Positions 19,358 through 27,694 of a DNA stretch of 50,532 nt are shown piece after piece (the first letter of the stretch is position 1; every line of letters starts with the position of its first letter). The translations under genes and the position numbers were made by a program. Origin of the DNA: Megasphaera massiliensis (lineage in GTDB: Bacteria; Bacillota; Negativicutes; Veillonellales; Megasphaeraceae); NCBI RefSeq assembly GCF_000455225.1, contig NZ_HF954537.1:682162-732693 (forward strand), in the 5' to 3' direction. The notes beneath the pieces are model-generated. The model ran no database searches. It was given only the letters and a program-made list of their open reading frames with translations, and had not been told where the DNA came from.

Positions 19358-19612
19358 TCAGCCTTTTTCATTCGTCTGATTCGTTCTTTTCAGGACCTGT
19401 TCAAAGGACAGGATCTCGACAGGAATGGGAAGGTCTTTTAAAACGTCGCGTGTCTCCCCTGCCGTATCGGCCGTCGTCCGGACGAAGCCGATCCCCGCCT
19501 TTCCATCGAGGGCGGTGACGACGCCGAGGTAGCCGCAGCCTTCGATAATGCGGTTGACGAAGGTCATGTCCGTCGGCGCCACGCGAAAGTAGACCCAATC
19601 GGCATCAAGCAT
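19358..19612 (-). CDS. DUF4911 domain protein (small, unknown function)
   Basis: An 84-residue protein with the pattern of DUF4911: an opening WVYFRVAPTDMTFVNRIIEGCGYLGVVTALD, then VRTTADTAGETRDVL. It has no signal peptide or membrane segment. It looks like a small alpha/beta protein binding a ligand or partner. Its ATG overlaps the trhP stop by 8 nt, so the two are probably translationally coupled, and a role with the U32 enzyme or its tRNA substrate is an inference from position only. Family assignment rests on my memory of the pattern. Confidence 0.75.
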   Translation of the reverse strand: MLDADWVYFRVAPTDMTFVNRIIEGCGYLGVVTALDGKAGIGFVRTTADTAGETRDVLKDLPIPVEILSFEQVLKRTNQTNEKG

Positions 19613-20843
19613 GGTCTTCTACCTGACGGCGCATCATGGAAAAGGCTTCAAGGGGCTCGGAAATGGCCACCCCCACGAGCTGCCGCGGATGGCGGGCGGC
19701 ATCGAGGGCTTCCCCGTCTTCATTGATGATGGAGCCGATGGTGCAGGTGACTAAATGGCCTTTGGGCTGCAAAAACTCGACGGTCTGACCGACTTTGAAG
19801 TGGTTCCGCTGTTCAATCCAGGCAATCCCCTTTTCGGCATCATAGGAGCGGACCAAGCCGATGAAGTCGTGGGTCTGGGTATTGCTCGATTCACTGTAGA
19901 CCTGGTCGGCCTCCGTCGGCCGCGATACGGAGAAGCCGCGGGTATAAGGCCGGTGGGAGATTTTTTCCAATTCATCGAGCCATTCCGGGCGGACCGTGAA
20001 GTGTTCGGGATCGGCTTCATAGGCGTCGAGGGCTTCGCGGTAGACCTTGGTCACCGTTGCCACGTAATGGATACTCTTCATGCGGCCTTCGATTTTGAGG
20101 CTCGACAGGCCGGCGTCGTAGAGGTCCGGCAGATACGGCAGCATGCACAGATCTTTCGAGTTGAAAATGTAAGTCCCCCGTTCATCTTCGACGACGGGAA
20201 AATACTGACCCGGCCGTTTTTCTTCGACGACGTTGTACTTAAAGCGACAGCACTGGACGCATTCGCCGCGGTTGGAATCGCGGTCCCCCTGGGTAAAGTA
20301 ATTGCTCAGCAGGCAGCGGCCGGAATAAGAAATACACATCGCACCGTGGACGAAGCCTTCAAGTTCGACATGCGGCACTTTTTCGTGAATGGTCTTGACG
20401 TCGGCCAGGCTGACTTCGCGGGCCATGACGACTCGCGCCGCCCCATTGTCGGCCCAAAATTTCACCGAAGCCCAGTTGGTCGTATTGCCCTGGGTCGAAA
20501 TGTGAATCGGAAGATCCGGTACCATCTGGCGAGCTAAGGCAAAGATGCCCGGATCGGCGATGAGAACGGCATCGACGCCGATATCGCGAAGGTAGACGAG
20601 GTATTCCGGAAGGCCTTCCAAATCTTCATTATGCGGAAAGATATTGACCGTGACGTGGATCCGCTTGCCCAAAGAATGGGCGTAGTCGACGGCTTCTTTC
20701 AATTCTTCATTTGAAAAGTTGTCACTGAAAGCCCGCAGGCCGAAGGATTTCCCGCCTAAGTAGACGGCGTCAGCACCGTATAAGAAGGCCATTTTCAATT
20801 TATCCATACTGCCGGCCGGAGCCAGCAATTCTATTTTTCCCAT
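19605..20843 (-). CDS. trhP: U32-family tRNA 5-hydroxyuridine synthesis protein (TrhP/YrrO-like)
   Basis: A 412-residue U32 'peptidase' family protein. Members of this clade (YrrO, RlhA/YegQ relatives) are now known as RNA hydroxylation factors that use prephenate and an Fe-S cluster to hydroxylate U34. The barrel begins with IELLAPAGSMDKLKMAF. Clustered cysteines in HGAMCISYSGRC and GECVQCCRFKY suit the Fe-S site. I chose the ATG at 20843 (MGKIELLAPAG), with AAAGGA 8 nt upstream; the earlier ATG overlaps the trmR coding end. It follows trmR by 5 nt, and TrmR would methylate its product. Only one U32 gene is present, where Bacillus has two (yrrN, yrrO). Confidence 0.85.
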   Translation of the reverse strand: MGKIELLAPAGSMDKLKMAFLYGADAVYLGGKSFGLRAFSDNFSNEELKEAVDYAHSLGKRIHVTVNIFPHNEDLEGLPEYLVYLRDIGVDAVLIADPGIFALARQMVPDLPIHISTQGNTTNWASVKFWADNGAARVVMAREVSLADVKTIHEKVPHVELEGFVHGAMCISYSGRCLLSNYFTQGDRDSNRGECVQCCRFKYNVVEEKRPGQYFPVVEDERGTYIFNSKDLCMLPYLPDLYDAGLSSLKIEGRMKSIHYVATVTKVYREALDAYEADPEHFTVRPEWLDELEKISHRPYTRGFSVSRPTEADQVYSESSNTQTHDFIGLVRSYDAEKGIAWIEQRNHFKVGQTVEFLQPKGHLVTCTIGSIINEDGEALDAARHPRQLVGVAISEPLEAFSMMRRQVEDHA

Positions 20844-20848
20844 GTATC

Positions 20849-21436
20849 TTATCCTTTCCATCGTGAAACGGTCATGCCGTCTCCATTTTCAAAAAACACC
20901 GTTTCAAAATGTGCCCGATCTTCGATAAGGACCATAAATTCCCGCAGGCGGCTTATGGCCGTCCGGTGTTTGTGGGGCAAGGTGCCTTCGATATAAAACA
21001 TCTCATGATAGCCGATGTTGTCGGCCATGATAAGGGCCCCGGGTAAAAGTTTCGGCATGAGCTGCCGAAGCTGGCGGACATACTGTCCTTTGGGCCCGTC
21101 GAGAAAAACCAGGTCCCACGGCCCCGAGAGGCTTCCGGAAAGTTCCGTGCCGTCCCCTAAGAGCGCCGTAATGACGCCCTTATAAGGAGAGCGGCCGATA
21201 AAGTCCCGTGCCTTTTGCCAACGACCTTCATCAAATTCGATGGTCGTAATCGTACCGCCGTCGCCGAGAAAAGGCGCCATGCGAAGGGCCGAATAGCCGA
21301 TGCAAGTCCCGATTTCAAGGACCTTCACCGGCCGTTGGTTAGCTATGATACGTTCAAAAAGAGGGACTTCACTGTCCCTGAGGATAGGAAGCCCTTCTCT
21401 TTCGGCATAAGCCTTCATCTCACAAATCAGACTCAT
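20849..21436 (-). CDS. trmR: tRNA 5-hydroxyuridine methyltransferase (TrmR/YrrM-like O-methyltransferase)
   Basis: A 195-residue class I SAM-dependent methyltransferase of the catechol-O-methyltransferase-like family. Motif I is VLEIGTCIGYSALRMA, the acidic SAM-ribose residue follows in TTIEFDE, and DLVFLDGPKGQY and MADNIGYH are the metal-site segments. By synteny with Bacillus yrrM it should convert ho5U34 to mo5U34 in tRNA. The start overlaps the mltG stop as ATGA, with AGGAG 8 nt upstream, and trhP follows after 5 nt. Annotation as a generic O-methyltransferase would also be correct; the TrmR role is inferred from context. Confidence 0.82.
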   Translation of the reverse strand: MSLICEMKAYAEREGLPILRDSEVPLFERIIANQRPVKVLEIGTCIGYSALRMAPFLGDGGTITTIEFDEGRWQKARDFIGRSPYKGVITALLGDGTELSGSLSGPWDLVFLDGPKGQYVRQLRQLMPKLLPGALIMADNIGYHEMFYIEGTLPHKHRTAISRLREFMVLIEDRAHFETVFFENGDGMTVSRWKG

Positions 21437-22494
21437 GGCATATGCTCCTGTACATTCTTCATGTGTTCGTCATACGTTGCGGCAAAGTAGTTATGCCCGT
21501 CCTTATCGGCGACGAAGTAGAGATAATTCGTCGCCGGCGCGTCTAAGATAGCTTCCATACTGGGAAGACCGGGGTTTCCGATCGGTCCCGGCGGCAGGCC
21601 TTCATAGACGTAGGTATTGTACGGCGAATCGTACTGGGTCTCACTGATGCTGTACTCCGCCTTGTGGTTGCCCATGGCGTAGGCAATGCTGGCATCGGAC
21701 TGGAGTTTCATGCCGATGCGCAGGCGGTTTTCAAAGACCGAAGCGATAAGGGGCCGATCCGGTTCGAATTTAGCTTCCTTTTCGATGAGCGATGCCAAGG
21801 TGACGAACTGGTAGATGGACATATTCTTCTTGGCAATGCGCTCTTTCATAGCCGGCGTCAGATGCTTATCGAAATTCTTCAGCATCATGGCCACGACGTC
21901 GTCGGCTGTCGCATCGTAAGGGATGAAATACGTATCGGGAAATAAGAAGCCTTCCGTGGCAAAGGTCACTTGCCGGTTGCCCTTCATATACGGAAAAAGC
22001 TGGGCGTCCGACGCAGCCGCCTTTAAAAAGTCCGCTTCACTGATACGGCCGTTGGCAGCGACGGCTTTGGCAATATTCCATACCGTATACCCTTCGGGCA
22101 CGACGAGCCGGTCAGCTTCAGACTTGCCGCTGGCCAGTTTCTGTAAAATAGTAAAGACGCTCATTCGCGAGTTAAAGGTATATTCTCCGGCGTGGATCGA
22201 GCCGGCCTGACCGGTCGCCATGGCCGCGGCGCGGAACCATAAAGGACTTGCAATATAGCCCTTATCTGTCAAAGCATCGCCGACGTCGGCTGCCGTCATG
22301 TCACTGCGAACATGGAGATAGCCGCTGGTATAGGGCAAGAGGAAGTTCGGGCCGAAAAAGCCATAGAGCACGACGGCGGCCGCGGCGATGAAGCACCCGG
22401 TCAATATTTTTTTAAGTCTCTTACGCGGAGGCTTAGGGGATGGCACGGGAGCTGTGTTTTTAATTTCCTTCGAGGTCATATCGTTTGTTTCCAT
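21433..22494 (-). CDS. mltG: Endolytic murein transglycosylase MltG
   Basis: A membrane-anchored enzyme of 353 residues that cleaves nascent peptidoglycan strands. It has a basic cytoplasmic tail (PPRKRLKK), a single membrane segment (ILTGCFIAAAAVVLYGFF), a LysM-like stretch (LVVPEGYTVWNIAKAV) and the YceG/MltG catalytic domain with its catalytic Glu in LASLIEKEAKF and the conserved YNTYVYEGLPPGPI. A TTG start 5 codons earlier is in frame but lies on the ribosome site; the ATG at 22494 follows AAAGGAG, though with a short 3-nt gap. It heads the yrrL-yrrM-yrrO-like gene order. Confidence 0.94.
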   Translation of the reverse strand: METNDMTSKEIKNTAPVPSPKPPRKRLKKILTGCFIAAAAVVLYGFFGPNFLLPYTSGYLHVRSDMTAADVGDALTDKGYIASPLWFRAAAMATGQAGSIHAGEYTFNSRMSVFTILQKLASGKSEADRLVVPEGYTVWNIAKAVAANGRISEADFLKAAASDAQLFPYMKGNRQVTFATEGFLFPDTYFIPYDATADDVVAMMLKNFDKHLTPAMKERIAKKNMSIYQFVTLASLIEKEAKFEPDRPLIASVFENRLRIGMKLQSDASIAYAMGNHKAEYSISETQYDSPYNTYVYEGLPPGPIGNPGLPSMEAILDAPATNYLYFVADKDGHNYFAATYDEHMKNVQEHMP

Positions 22495-22523
22495 ATTCTC
22501 CTTTATCAATCCTTTTTATCGGG

Positions 22524-24362
22524 TTAACGGTCGGCAGTCCAAGTACGGCTCTGCTGAGCCTTTTCTTCACTGCGGCTCATGGCCTGGGCCTGCTGTTCCT
22601 TATCGTACTGCGCCTGGGCGGCGTCTTTGGCAGCCTGGAGCTGAGCCTGAACGGCCGGATCCGGCGGAACTACGGTGCCGTCTTCATCGACGGTCTGGGC
22701 CGCATCGAGCTGAGCTTGGGCTGCGGCTACGTTATTGGCCAGGTTCTGAAGGCGCTGGTTATTGCTTCCTTGGCGCACATCGGCTTCAAGGGATACGGAC
22801 GGCGTCTTTTTGACGTCGACGTAGACTTCGAACAGGCGCTGCCAAGGCAAGGTGACGTCAATGGTCCGCGGGTCGACGCCGAGGTACGTCGATGCGTAGC
22901 GCTGGAGTTGTGTTTTGGCCAGGCTCTGCAGTTCCTGGTTCCGCGAAGCGTACACCGGCGTGATGGTGTGGGCTTCGAGTTTTTGATCCATGCGGGATAC
23001 GTAGTCGCGGACGTTGGCCTGATAAGCCCAGTTATCGAGATACTGGGTGGTCAGCATGTCGCGGTGGTCAGCGGGCGTCATATACTTGGCGAGGACGCCC
23101 TGCGAAAGGCCGTAGCCGACGGAGTTGCTGGCCGTATTCCAGCCGTTGTAGGCTGCCAGGCGATACATCATCTTGTCCTGGTAGAGGCCGTAGACCAAGG
23201 TGTTATCCGAGCCGTTGGAAAAGGCCATATCGACGAGGCTAACCGGGATATTGAGGTTGACCGCCTTTTCAATCTGGTTCAGGAAGTCTTTCGTCGACTG
23301 GAGCATGATCGGGAAGTTTTCAAAATTTGCCGATTCCGTCGTCGTTGTAGTCAGCGGCGTATTGACGGCGAGCAGGAGATCCGGCCGTTCATTGTCGACA
23401 ATCGTGCCGCCAATGGCTTCGACGTGAGAGGCAATAGTCTTGCCAATGGCCTGTCCGTCATAGCGGGGGACCGTCTTTTCTCCCCCGCCCAAGGGGTAGA
23501 TGACCGAAATTTTCGGATGATAATTATTGAAGTCGTTGCTGGCTCTCGTAATGAGCAGCAATCCCAACTGGTCGGCGCCGGGGAAGGAACCGAAGGATGT
23601 CTTAGGAATGCCTTGGCCGGCCATTTCGAGATACTTCGATTCCAAAGAAGACTGGGTGCTGACCGAGTTGTCGTCGTGGCCCAGGCTATAGTAGGTAAAG
23701 ACGCCCTTTCGAGCATCGTCGATGAGCCGATAATTGATGCTCATATTCTTGCGGCGCCGATTGTACCAATCCTGCAGGTATTCCATGGGAATGCGTCGCA
23801 TGATAGCGAACCAATCGTTCCGTTCCTGGGGATTGAGCCCTTCTTCATCCATCTTGGCCTGAAGAGAGGCTAATTGATAGATATCGGAGCCCATGGTCAG
23901 GTAGTAGTCCGGTTCAACGCCCTTGCCGCCGGCCCAGGGACTGCGCATGACCGTGCTGAATACGTAGAGGGGCACTTTGGTATTGGCCTTGTGCAGGGCT
24001 TCTACTCTTTCAAGGCGCGTCAAGAGGGTCGACATGGGAAGGTTGTGCTTCCGGGAATCGACGAGACCGCCGTAGACTAAAGAATCAATGGACAGGACCA
24101 TGGCATCGGCTTTATTCGCGTTATTCTCTACCCAAGACATGAGCCGGTCCGGCGAACCGTGGAAATTCATGCCCGACAGATACTGTGCGGGCGGCGTCAA
24201 AATCGTATAGCCTGCCGATTCTGCCGTACTGACCGTATATTCGTAATCTACAGGCCGGTCGTCCTGCGGTACGTATAAAATCGTCTTAGCCAGTGTCGAC
24301 GGCGTAGCACACAGGAACAGGGATACGACGGCCATGCTGACTGCCTTCTGTAACAGATTCAC
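22524..24362 (-). CDS. DUF4127 family secreted protein
   Basis: A 612-residue protein of DUF4127, recognised by VPQDDRPVDYEY near the N-terminus and by DAMVLSIDSLVYGGLVDSR and NERPDLLLAVNTPL. A signal peptide of about 25 residues ends at STLA. The last 75 residues form an Ala/Gln-rich, probably coiled-coil tail (AAAQAQLDAAQ, QLQAAKDAAQAQYDKEQQAQ) that I do not associate with the family core. The start is GTG at 24362 after AGGAGG; an ATG one base earlier runs straight into a stop. A TATAAT lies upstream in the 57-nt gap to the TRIC gene. Function is unknown; an exported, cell-envelope location is inferred. mltG follows after 29 nt. Confidence 0.85.
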   Translation of the reverse strand: MNLLQKAVSMAVVSLFLCATPSTLAKTILYVPQDDRPVDYEYTVSTAESAGYTILTPPAQYLSGMNFHGSPDRLMSWVENNANKADAMVLSIDSLVYGGLVDSRKHNLPMSTLLTRLERVEALHKANTKVPLYVFSTVMRSPWAGGKGVEPDYYLTMGSDIYQLASLQAKMDEEGLNPQERNDWFAIMRRIPMEYLQDWYNRRRKNMSINYRLIDDARKGVFTYYSLGHDDNSVSTQSSLESKYLEMAGQGIPKTSFGSFPGADQLGLLLITRASNDFNNYHPKISVIYPLGGGEKTVPRYDGQAIGKTIASHVEAIGGTIVDNERPDLLLAVNTPLTTTTTESANFENFPIMLQSTKDFLNQIEKAVNLNIPVSLVDMAFSNGSDNTLVYGLYQDKMMYRLAAYNGWNTASNSVGYGLSQGVLAKYMTPADHRDMLTTQYLDNWAYQANVRDYVSRMDQKLEAHTITPVYASRNQELQSLAKTQLQRYASTYLGVDPRTIDVTLPWQRLFEVYVDVKKTPSVSLEADVRQGSNNQRLQNLANNVAAAQAQLDAAQTVDEDGTVVPPDPAVQAQLQAAKDAAQAQYDKEQQAQAMSRSEEKAQQSRTWTADR

Positions 24363-24418
24363 ATTATCCTCCTATCGTAAGAAAAAACAAGTATTTTTTA
24401 TTATAGCACATCTGCCCT

Positions 24419-25084
24419 CTAAAAAGAAGAACCTTGCTTCTTACGGCGGATGCGGGGCACATTGAGGTGGAAGCGAATGGCAACCAACCGGATGGCAACG
24501 GTAACCGAAAAACTGACGATGGCCCCCACTTCAAAAGGCACTTCAAAGGGAATGACGGCGCCGTACAAGAGGACACTGCCGAGGAGCGACGCCGTAGCAT
24601 AGACTTCAGTCCGCAGGACGACCGGAATCCGTCCGGCCAAGACGTCGCGGATGACGCCGCCGCCGACGGCCGTGAGGACACCGAGGGTAATATCTAAAAT
24701 CCAGTAATCAGGATAATAATAACAGCCGAGAAGGGTCCCGGTTACGGTAAAGGAACCCAGGCCAATGGCATCACACAAGAGGTAGATGGCCGACAGATGA
24801 CCCATAAAGCGGCGCCACATGTGGATATTGAAGTAGCGGACAGTCAAGGTGACGATAACGATGGAACCTAATATAATCCATAGGTAAATGCTGTTTTTAA
24901 AGGCCGCCGGAGGAATATTGCCGATGAGGATGTCACGGACGATGCCGCCGCCGACAGCCGTCGCTGCGCTGAGGACGAAGATGCCGAACAGATCCATGCG
25001 CCGGGAAAGGGCTGCAAAAACGCCGGATACGGCAAAGGCCGTCGTCCCCAATAAGTCAAAAATATGCCACCAAATCGCATCCAT
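24419..25084 (-). CDS. Trimeric intracellular cation channel (TRIC/UPF0126) family protein
   Basis: A 221-residue membrane protein with about seven helices arranged as two related halves. Each half carries the glycine-rich signature: SAATAVGGGIVRDILIGNIPPA and TAVGGGVIRDVLAGRIPVV. Bacterial TRIC homologues form trimeric potassium-permeable channels. I chose the ATG at 25084 (MDAIWWHIFDLLG) with AAGGGGAA upstream, rather than an earlier in-frame ATG at 25153, which overlaps the tadA start. It is divergent from tadA. Confidence 0.9.
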   Translation of the reverse strand: MDAIWWHIFDLLGTTAFAVSGVFAALSRRMDLFGIFVLSAATAVGGGIVRDILIGNIPPAAFKNSIYLWIILGSIVIVTLTVRYFNIHMWRRFMGHLSAIYLLCDAIGLGSFTVTGTLLGCYYYPDYWILDITLGVLTAVGGGVIRDVLAGRIPVVLRTEVYATASLLGSVLLYGAVIPFEVPFEVGAIVSFSVTVAIRLVAIRFHLNVPRIRRKKQGSSF

Positions 25085-25151
25085 AGGAATTCCCCTTCCC
25101 TCTCTTTCGTGATATGATAAATGAACCATGTTAATTACTAAGGAGATCATC

Positions 25152-25646
25152 ATGACTAAAGATGAATTTTATATGGGCAAGGCCCTCGCCGAAGCCAAGA
25201 CCGCCTATGCCGTCGGAGAAATACCCATCGGCGCCGTCATTGTCTATCAGAAAAAGGTCATCGCCCGAGCCTATAACCTGCGGGAATCCCTTCCCTGTGC
25301 CACGGCTCACGCCGAACTGTTGGCCATTGAAAAAGCCTGTCGCGCACTGAATCGCTGGCGCCTGACAGGCTGTACCCTATACGTCACGGTCGAGCCGTGC
25401 CCCATGTGTGCCGGCGCCATCGTAAACAGCCGCCTGGACCGGGTCGTCTACGGCTGCGACGACCCCAAGGCCGGGGCAGCCCGTTCCCTCTTTCACCTCA
25501 TCGACAGCGACAGTCTCAATCACGCCGCCGTCGTCACAGCCGGGGTCCGTGCGGAAGAATGCGCCGCCCTTATGAAAAGTTTCTTCAAAGAGCGGCGTAA
25601 GAAAGAGACGGTTATCCTTTCAACAAGTCCTTCAGATAAGCCTTGA
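25152..25646 (+). CDS. tadA: tRNA-specific adenosine deaminase TadA
   Basis: A 164-residue zinc deaminase that converts A34 to inosine in tRNA-Arg(ACG). The active site is complete: H53 and E55 in AHAELLA and the zinc cysteines C83 and C86 in EPCPMCAGA. The ATG at 25152 has AAGGAG 6 nt upstream; an earlier in-frame ATG at 25128 lacks a site. It is the only plus-strand gene in the left half of the window. Its 3' end overlaps the convergent galU 3' end by 35 nt, so the last dozen codons are antisense to galU. Confidence 0.95.
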   Translation: MTKDEFYMGKALAEAKTAYAVGEIPIGAVIVYQKKVIARAYNLRESLPCATAHAELLAIEKACRALNRWRLTGCTLYVTVEPCPMCAGAIVNSRLDRVVYGCDDPKAGAARSLFHLIDSDSLNHAAVVTAGVRAEECAALMKSFFKERRKKETVILSTSPSDKP

Positions 25647-26487
25647 AATCATGGCCCAAGTCGTCACGACGCAGGGCGTATTCGACAGTGGCCTTCAAAA
25701 AGCCAAGCTTATTGCCGGCATCATAACTGGTTCCCGTAAAGGTATAGGCATAGACGCCTTCGCGGTCAGCCATGAGGCGCAGGGCATCGGTAAGCTGGAT
25801 TTCACCGTTCTTCCCGGGCTGGACGCGGCGCAGGATTTCAAAGATATCCGGCGTCAGGATATAGCGTCCGAGGGCCGCCAAGCGGCTCGGCGCTTCTTCG
25901 ACAGACGGTTTTTCAATCATATCGATGAGCCGCACGATGCGTTCGTCTTTCGTCGGCATCCCGTGGACGATGCCGTAACGCGATACCTGGTCGAGAGGTA
26001 CTTCCTGGCAGCCGAGGAGGGTCGAACCGACTTCGCTGAAGGCCTCGATCATCTGACGCAGAGCCGGCCGCTCCGGTTCATAGACGATATCGTCGCCTAA
26101 GAGGACGGCAAAAGGTTCATTATCGATAAAGGATTCGGCACAACGAATGGCGTCGCCGAGACCGCGCATATGCTTTTGCCGGATATAGTGGACGTTGATA
26201 CTGGAAATATCCTGTACCATCCGTAAGAGGCGGGTCTTTCCCTGCTGGCGCAGCTGCAGTTCGAGGTCGATATTGGTATCGAAGTGGTCTTCAATGGCCC
26301 GTTTTCCGTGGCCGGTGATGATTAAAATTTCTTCAATGCCGCTTTGCAGGGCTTCTTCGACGATATACTGGATGACCGGTTTATCGACGATAGGAATCAT
26401 TTCCTTAGGGATAGCCTTGGTCACCGGTAAAAACCGCGTGCCGTAGCCGGCCGCCGGAATGACGGCTTTGCGAACTTTTTTCTGCAT
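25612..26487 (-). CDS. galU: UTP-glucose-1-phosphate uridylyltransferase
   Basis: A 291-residue enzyme making UDP-glucose. The nucleotide loop is PAAGYGTRFLPVTKAIPKEM, followed by PVIQYIVEEA and LLGDDIVY, all standard for GalU. It starts 4 nt after glf on the same strand, giving a glf-galU pair that supplies UDP-sugars for surface polysaccharide or lipopolysaccharide. It also competes with glgC for glucose-1-phosphate. Length is normal. Confidence 0.95.
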   Translation of the reverse strand: MQKKVRKAVIPAAGYGTRFLPVTKAIPKEMIPIVDKPVIQYIVEEALQSGIEEILIITGHGKRAIEDHFDTNIDLELQLRQQGKTRLLRMVQDISSINVHYIRQKHMRGLGDAIRCAESFIDNEPFAVLLGDDIVYEPERPALRQMIEAFSEVGSTLLGCQEVPLDQVSRYGIVHGMPTKDERIVRLIDMIEKPSVEEAPSRLAALGRYILTPDIFEILRRVQPGKNGEIQLTDALRLMADREGVYAYTFTGTSYDAGNKLGFLKATVEYALRRDDLGHDFKAYLKDLLKG

Positions 26488-26491
26488 CTGT

Positions 26492-27586
26492 TCAAATCTC
26501 CTTTTCGGCGACAGTCAAAGCGCTCTCAATGACGTCGTCCATATCGTAATACTTATATTCAGCCAAACGACCGCCAAAGATGACGTTCCGTTCATGGCCG
26601 GCGAGCCGGGCGTACTGCTTGTAGAGGGCCTGGTTCTTGTCATCGTTGACCGGATAATAGGCTTCTTCCCCACGGTGCCATTCCGACGGGTATTCCCGAG
26701 TGATATAGGTCACCGGTTGGGTTCCGAATTCAAAGTGCTTGTGTTCGATGACTCGCGTATACGGCGTCTCCCGGTCGGTATAATTCATGACGGCTACGCC
26801 CTGATGATTGACTTCTTCCAAGCGTTCCGTTTCAAAGCGAAGGCCCCGGTATTCCAAACAGCCCAGTCGGTAGCCGAAATATTCATCGATAGGGCCCGTA
26901 TACACGACCTTGCGGGCAATATCGAGATAAGACGACCGTTCTTTATTGTAATCGATGCCGGTCCGCACTTCGATTCCCTCTAACAGGGCGTCGACGAGGC
27001 CATTGTAACCGCCGATAGGAATCCCTTGATAGCTGTCGTCAAAGTAGTTGTTGTCAAAAGTATAGCGGACGGGCAGGCGCTTGATGATAAAGGCCGGGAG
27101 GTCGGTGCAATTCCGTCCCCACTGCTTTTCCGTATAGCCCTTGATAAGTTTCGTATAAATATCGGTGCCGATGAGGGAAATGGCCTGTTCTTCTAAATTT
27201 TTCGGTTCCGTAATATGGGCCTTTTGACGCTGTTCTTCGATCTTGGCGGCCGCTTCCGCCGGCGTGACGATGCCCCACATCTTGGCAAAGGTATTCATAT
27301 TAAAAGGCAGGTTGTAGAGCTCGCCTTTGTAATTGGCAACCGGCGAATTGACGTAATGATTAAACTCGACGAACTGGTTGACATAGTTCCAAACTTTTTT
27401 ATTCGACGTATGGAAGATATGGGCCCCGTAGCGATGGATGCGGATCCCCTCTTTTTCTTCGCAGTAGACGTTACCACCGACGTGCGCTCGCCGTTCCAGG
27501 ACCAGGCACTTGCGCCCGGCTTTTTTCATTTCATGGGCAAAGACGACGCCAAAGAGACCGCTGCCGACGATGACATAATCATACAT
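26492..27586 (-). CDS. glf: UDP-galactopyranose mutase
   Basis: A 364-residue flavoenzyme that interconverts UDP-galactopyranose and UDP-galactofuranose. The Rossmann FAD motif is VIVGSGLFGVVFAHEM, followed by RRAHVGGNVY, YGAHIFHT and NLPFNMNTFAKMWG, which are diagnostic for Glf. It implies galactofuranose in surface glycans. The ATG at 27586 has a GGTG-type weak site. Upstream lies a perfect 12-bp palindrome. No glycosyltransferase genes are adjacent. Confidence 0.95.
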   Translation of the reverse strand: MYDYVIVGSGLFGVVFAHEMKKAGRKCLVLERRAHVGGNVYCEEKEGIRIHRYGAHIFHTSNKKVWNYVNQFVEFNHYVNSPVANYKGELYNLPFNMNTFAKMWGIVTPAEAAAKIEEQRQKAHITEPKNLEEQAISLIGTDIYTKLIKGYTEKQWGRNCTDLPAFIIKRLPVRYTFDNNYFDDSYQGIPIGGYNGLVDALLEGIEVRTGIDYNKERSSYLDIARKVVYTGPIDEYFGYRLGCLEYRGLRFETERLEEVNHQGVAVMNYTDRETPYTRVIEHKHFEFGTQPVTYITREYPSEWHRGEEAYYPVNDDKNQALYKQYARLAGHERNVIFGGRLAEYKYYDMDDVIESALTVAEKEI

Positions 27587-27610
27587 TGCAAAACACCACC
27601 TGATAGAAAA

Positions 27611-27624
27611 TGTACAGCTGTACT
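27611..27624. promoter_or_regulatory. Perfect palindrome upstream of glf
   Basis: GTACAGCTGTAC (27612-27623) is a perfect 12-bp palindrome 26 nt upstream of the glf start, in a 108-nt gap after the P1 peptidase gene. It could be an operator or part of the glf promoter. No convincing -35/-10 pair was found nearby. Confidence 0.3.
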
Positions 27625-27694
27625 GAACTGCCTTTTAGGATAACAAAAATTACGATGCGCTGAAACAGTGCCTCCCCAAGTCCTTTCGCAGACT

